Shown: positions 6,779 through 8,804 of the stretch, piece by piece
Layout: every line of letters starts with the position of its first letter
How positions within the stretch are numbered: position 1 is the first letter of the stretch
Origin: Candidatus Sordicultor aquaticus
GTDB taxonomy: Bacteria > Atribacterota > Atribacteria > Atribacterales > Caldatribacteriaceae
Direction: 5' to 3'
Length of the DNA: 8,804 nt
Assembly (NCBI GenBank): GCA_018056825.1
Contig: JAGPEW010000022.1
Span: 1 to 8,804, forward strand
Program-made: the position numbers and the translations under genes
The notes under the pieces: generated by a model
What the model was told of the DNA's origin: nothing
What the model saw: the letters and a program-made list of their open reading frames with translations, nothing else
Databases searched by the model: none

Positions 6779-7420
6779 ATGATAAGGATCTATGATTTAA
6801 CCCTTACTCTCGCATCCGATATTCCAGTTTTCCCTGGTCAACCTCCTCTTTCTTTTGTACCCTGGAGCAATCTGGAAATTCATGGTAATGCTACCAATGC
6901 TTTTTTTATGGTGGAACATACTGGAACTCATCTCGATGCTCCTGCTCACTTCATCGAGGGAGGGAAAACAGTAGAGGAGATACCTGTAGAACGTTTCTGG
7001 GGGAAGGCTTTGGTTCTAGATGTTTCCTTTTACCTTGGTAGAGGCGAGTTAAGATTTTCCGACTTTGAGGATATTTTAGGGAAGGACGACATAAAAGAGG
7101 GAGATATTGTACTATTCTATAGTGGCATAGATAGACTACTGAAGAAACCAGAATACTTTACTCAAGGAGTTTACCTCACTGAAAGCATAGCTCAATTTTT
7201 GATTGACAAAAAAGTGAAAGGTGTGGGAACTGATAGCCCGAGTATTGACTCTCAACCCTTTGCTGTTCATCGCCTTCTTTTAACTCAAGAGATTATCATC
7301 TATGAATCTTTAATTAATTTGAAAGAGCTCCGGGGAAAAAGAATAACTTTTGCTGGCTTTCCTTTAAAGCTAAAAGGATGTACCGGTTCTCCTATTAGAG
7401 CTGTAGCTATTTGTGATTGA
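6779..7420 (+). CDS. Cyclase / kynurenine-formamidase family metal-dependent hydrolase
   Basis: This family includes arylformamidase KynB, isatin hydrolase and antibiotic cyclases, and it uses an HxGTHxDxPxH metal site. Counting from ATG 6779, the 213 residues show DLTLTLASDIPVFPG (6-20), HTGTHLDAPAHF (47-58) with His47, His51 and Asp53, GTDSPSID (150-157), His164 in HRLLL and a late glutamate (Glu176) in YESLINL. The length is typical. No kynurenine-pathway gene is nearby, so the substrate is open and naming it kynB would be unsafe. The frame can also start at TTG 6755, adding 8 residues. ATG 6779 gives the family's usual short N-terminus, but neither start has a clear Shine-Dalgarno. A strong hairpin follows about 100 nt past the stop. 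Confidence 0.9.
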   Translation: MIRIYDLTLTLASDIPVFPGQPPLSFVPWSNLEIHGNATNAFFMVEHTGTHLDAPAHFIEGGKTVEEIPVERFWGKALVLDVSFYLGRGELRFSDFEDILGKDDIKEGDIVLFYSGIDRLLKKPEYFTQGVYLTESIAQFLIDKKVKGVGTDSPSIDSQPFAVHRLLLTQEIIIYESLINLKELRGKRITFAGFPLKLKGCTGSPIRAVAICD

Positions 7421-7521
7421 CTACAAAAACTATTGAATAGCGTCCTCTTCTGGGAATTAATGGTTATCTTTTTGTTTTCGGAGGTTATAGAGGGAAAAAC
7501 CTTTTATCTAGTAACATCTTC

Positions 7522-7571
7522 TACCTACTGAGGGAGAGAATCTCCCTCAGTAGGTATTGTGTTCTCTTTTT
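7522..7571 (+). terminator. Hairpin terminator after the cyclase gene
   Basis: A perfect 16-bp inverted repeat (7522-7537 and 7541-7556) is separated by the 3-nt loop GAA. It is followed on the + strand by a T-rich stretch (7557-7571) that ends in TTTTT. The U-tract is interrupted but suits an intrinsic terminator for the glycosyltransferase-cyclase transcript. On the - strand the flank is not U-rich, so any stop of the TPR transcript here would rely on the stem alone. Confidence 0.75.
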
Positions 7572-7610
7572 AGTGATAATAGGGGAAGAATCATCTATAT
7601 TATCACTAAA
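7569..7610. repeat. Second perfect inverted repeat, 13-bp arms, no U-tract
   Basis: Arms 7569-7581 and 7598-7610 are exact reverse complements around a 16-nt loop. The repeat begins within the T-run of the preceding terminator and ends 11 nt before the TPR stop codon. Neither strand has a run of U after the stem, so it is not a classical intrinsic terminator. A 3'-end stabilising stem of the TPR mRNA, a Rho-linked end or a protein site are possible. Confidence 0.7.
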
Positions 7611-7621
7611 GCTACCTTGAC

Positions 7622-8260
7622 TTATTTTGCTCGAGCTTTAGCTTCTTTTAGCCAATATTGAGCAGCTTTATCGTTAGGTTGGAGTGATAGGTATTTCTCT
7701 AATGCTCGTATAGCATTTTGGTAATCTTTAGTTTCAAAATAAGCCATACCCAGCCAATAGTAAGCCTTGTCCATATTGGGGTTGATGGATATGGCTTGCT
7801 GGAAAAGCTTAATAGCAGCAGAGTAGTCTTTGTTCTCGAATTTAAGATAACCCTGTTCATAATTTTCCCAGGCATCTTTTCCATATTTTTTCCAGTTTTC
7901 ACATTTTTCTAAGAAATATTTAGCTTGGGTATTATCTGGTTCTAATTGCACAACCTTCTTCCATGCCCATATAGCTTCATCTATCATTTCTTCCTCTTGA
8001 TAGGTACGAGCCAACCAGAACCAGGCTTTAGTAAAATTAGGTTTAGTAGTTACTGCTTCTACAAAGAATTGGATAGCTTCTTCTTTCCTTCCCTCTTGAT
8101 ACAAGTTATAACCCTGGTCGAACATTACCTGAGCATAACCCTCACTAGGTACATCAAAACTGTAGATAGGTTGCTCAAAATCGGCACCTTGAGCTACAGA
8201 GGTGACTAACAATAAGAAAAGTAGAGGAAGAATAAAGGTAAGTTTTTTATCTTTTAGCAT
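7622..8260 (-). CDS. Secreted tetratricopeptide-repeat (TPR) protein
   Basis: From ATG 8260 the protein has 212 residues. Residues 1-26 look like a Sec signal peptide: basic MLKDKK, a hydrophobic core at 8-20, and SVAQGA before DFEQ as the likely cleavage site. There is no lipobox cysteine, so it should be periplasmic or extracytoplasmic. Four TPR units follow, at about 43-76, 77-110, 130-163 and 165-197. Each ends in the family's P-N/D-x-x-x-A pattern (KPNFTKA, EPDNTQA, NPNMDKA, QPNDKAA). A linker at ~114-130 separates units 2 and 3. TPRs bind partner proteins, and nothing here identifies the partner. I chose ATG 8260 because GGAAGGG at 8267-8273 lies 6 nt upstream. The GTG at 8311 would bury the signal peptide behind 17 residues and overlap the likely promoter. 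The gene appears monocistronic. Confidence 0.9.
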   Translation of the reverse strand: MLKDKKLTFILPLLFLLLVTSVAQGADFEQPIYSFDVPSEGYAQVMFDQGYNLYQEGRKEEAIQFFVEAVTTKPNFTKAWFWLARTYQEEEMIDEAIWAWKKVVQLEPDNTQAKYFLEKCENWKKYGKDAWENYEQGYLKFENKDYSAAIKLFQQAISINPNMDKAYYWLGMAYFETKDYQNAIRALEKYLSLQPNDKAAQYWLKEAKARAK

Positions 8261-8266
8261 CTTTAT

Positions 8267-8273
8267 CCCTTCC
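8267..8273 (-). promoter_or_regulatory. Strong ribosome binding site deciding the TPR gene start
   Basis: On the - strand GGAAGGG is followed by 6 nt and then ATG at 8260. It supports the start that exposes the signal peptide at the very N-terminus. Confidence 0.7.
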
Positions 8274-8301
8274 TTTCTAAAGAGATTTATTTTATAACTA
8301 T

Positions 8302-8310
8302 ATTTTAGCA
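8302..8310 (-). promoter_or_regulatory. Extended -10 promoter element of the TPR gene
   Basis: On the - strand TGC precedes TAAAAT (8302-8307), an extended -10 matching 5 of 6 consensus positions. No good -35 is seen 16-18 nt upstream. That space is instead taken by a perfect 7-bp dyad (8316-8332). The leader to ATG 8260 would be about 35 nt. Confidence 0.4.
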
Positions 8311-8315
8311 CATTA

Positions 8316-8332
8316 AGAAAGGATACCTTTCT
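8316..8332. repeat. Perfect 7-bp dyad at the TPR promoter -35 position
   Basis: AGAAAGG, a 3-nt spacer ATA, then CCTTTCT form an exact inverted repeat centred on 8324. This lies where the -35 box of the TPR promoter is expected. It is a candidate operator or activator site. Chance occurrence in A/T-rich DNA remains possible. Confidence 0.4.
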
Positions 8333-8545
8333 GGTTTGTGAAAAAACAAATCGAAACGTTTTGGGATGAACTCTTTATGTTTACTTAAAGTGTGGTAAAG
8401 ATAAAATTGAGTTTTTTAAAGAACGGGCAGAAAAGGTGCATTTAATGTACTTTTTCTCGGCTTGCACTCTGGAATATAGAAAATACCTCTTTTTATCCTA
8501 TTTATAACCCTAGGGATAGGAAGCTTCCAAACAACTTTAGTTCTA

Positions 8546-8574
8546 TTGACATTGGTTAAATTCTATGTTATTTT
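8546..8574 (+). promoter_or_regulatory. Strong sigma70-type promoter of the DeoR-family gene
   Basis: A perfect TTGACA -35 (8546-8551) is followed by exactly 17 nt and TATTTT (8569-8574). The -10 is preceded by TGT (8566-8568), the extended -10 motif. The -10 hexamer matches 4 of 6. Transcription should start near 8581, about 24 nt before ATG 8605 and at the beginning of a direct repeat. Confidence 0.65.
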
Positions 8575-8580
8575 TGAAGA

Positions 8581-8638
8581 AAGTCTGAATAATTTAGGAA
8601 TAATATGAGAAAGAAGTCTAACAACTTGGGAATGATAT
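8581..8638 (+). repeat. Diverged direct repeat spanning the DeoR-family start region
   Basis: Copy 1 (8581-8606) and copy 2 (8614-8638) both begin AAGTCT and end GGAATRATAT. Aligned with one gap they agree at 21 of 25 positions, and all four differences are transitions. The period is about 33 nt. Copy 1 lies in the mRNA leader and copy 2 lies inside the coding region. Confidence 0.5.
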
Positions 8639-8804
8639 CTGAAGAAAGAAGATTGAAGATATTAGAAATCCTGGATGAGAAAAGGACCGTAACGGTTAAA
8701 GAATTAAGTGCTATTTTTGGAGTAAGCGAAGATACTATCCGCCAGGACTTAAAAGTTTTAGAAGAGCAGAGATTATTACGCAGAATTTATGGTGGAGCAA
8801 CTAG
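8605..8804 (+). CDS. DeoR-family transcriptional repressor, N-terminal fragment (cut by window end)
   Basis: The reading frame from ATG 8605 stays open for 66 codons to the window end. It encodes the DeoR-type winged helix-turn-helix: EERRLKILEIL (13-23), VTVKELSAIFGVSEDTIRQDL (29-49, with the recognition helix at the end) and LLRRIYGGAT (57-66). DeoR regulators usually repress sugar or nucleoside catabolism genes and respond to a phosphorylated sugar bound by a C-terminal domain, which lies outside the window, so no ligand can be named. AGGA at 8596-8599 lies 5 nt before ATG 8605 and favours that start. The family's usual N-terminus corresponds to the second ATG at 8632. It probably heads a new + strand operon beyond the window. 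Confidence 0.88.
   Translation, partial: MRKKSNNLGMISEERRLKILEILDEKRTVTVKELSAIFGVSEDTIRQDLKVLEEQRLLRRIYGGAT

Larger units (their letters stand above)
8261..8604. other. 344-nt divergent intergenic region
   Basis: This gap lies between the TPR start and the DeoR-family gene. The two ends hold the promoter elements listed separately. The middle (about 8333-8545) contains no ORF above about 20 codons that I can support. It has a weak promoter-like pair (8380-8385 and 8402-8407), an imperfect hairpin with a T-run (8431-8455), the 8-bp palindrome CCCTAGGG (8508-8515) and the 10-bp palindrome GGAAGCTTCC (8519-8528). No riboswitch class was recognised. Confidence 0.6.

Noticed and set aside
7460..7531. 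Small ORF of about 23 codons after the cyclase gene
   Set aside because: It has no good Shine-Dalgarno and no recognisable sequence, and it runs into the terminator stem.
8261..8311. N-terminal extension of the TPR reading frame to GTG 8311
   Set aside because: It would place 17 residues before a clear signal peptide and overlaps the promoter. ATG 8260 has a strong Shine-Dalgarno.
8350..8366. AAACGTTT palindrome as a LacI/catabolite-type operator
   Set aside because: The symmetry is only 8 bp with no matching flanks, and it is not positioned at a convincing promoter.
8446..8505. Small ORF of about 20 codons starting ATGTAC
   Set aside because: It has no ribosome binding site and no family resemblance. 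It lies in the T-run of a weak hairpin.

Overview
This is a roughly 40% GC bacterial window that reads as ordinary chromosome. There are no phage, transposon, CRISPR, tRNA or rRNA signals. The order glmU-prs-rplY(ctc)-pth is the housekeeping arrangement of Bacillota and some neighbouring deep lineages such as Atribacterota or Synergistota. The codon use is A/T-rich and one gene starts with TTG. The phylum cannot be settled from the window, so this placement is an inference.

Region 1 (1-4880, + strand) is a tightly packed operon. It holds glmU (its first ~25 codons lie outside the window), prs, rplY/ctc, pth, a small PAP2-like membrane protein and a Sir2-family NAD-dependent deacylase. Gaps are 0-20 nt, and glmU/prs and rplY/pth abut at stop and start. 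The operon joins UDP-GlcNAc synthesis for the envelope, PRPP synthesis, a 5S-rRNA-binding ribosomal protein, rescue of peptidyl-tRNA and a possible lipid-phosphate enzyme. The sirtuin consumes NAD, whose synthesis needs PRPP.

Region 2 (4869-7420) has an AI-2E/PerM family permease on the - strand that converges on and overlaps the sirtuin gene by 12 bp. It is divergent from a + strand pair: a family 2 glycosyltransferase and a cyclase/kynurenine-formamidase family metal hydrolase. The gap between permease and glycosyltransferase holds a plausible sigma70 promoter for the permease and a weak one for the glycosyltransferase.

Region 3 (7421-8804) starts with a convergent gap holding two perfect inverted repeats in tandem. 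The first is a 16-bp hairpin terminator. The second is a 13-bp stem with no U-tract. A secreted TPR-repeat protein follows on the - strand. A 344-nt regulatory gap comes next, with an extended -10 and a dyad for the TPR gene and a strong promoter (perfect -35, extended -10) for the last gene. That gene is the N-terminus of a DeoR-family repressor cut by the window end.

I found no convincing undescribed system. The best leads are regulatory: the two hairpins at 7522-7610, the dyad at the TPR promoter, and a diverged ~33-nt direct repeat that spans the DeoR start region and supplies two competing start codons. At the protein level, the altered uridyltransferase motif of GlmU and the eroded PAP2 motifs merit a look.
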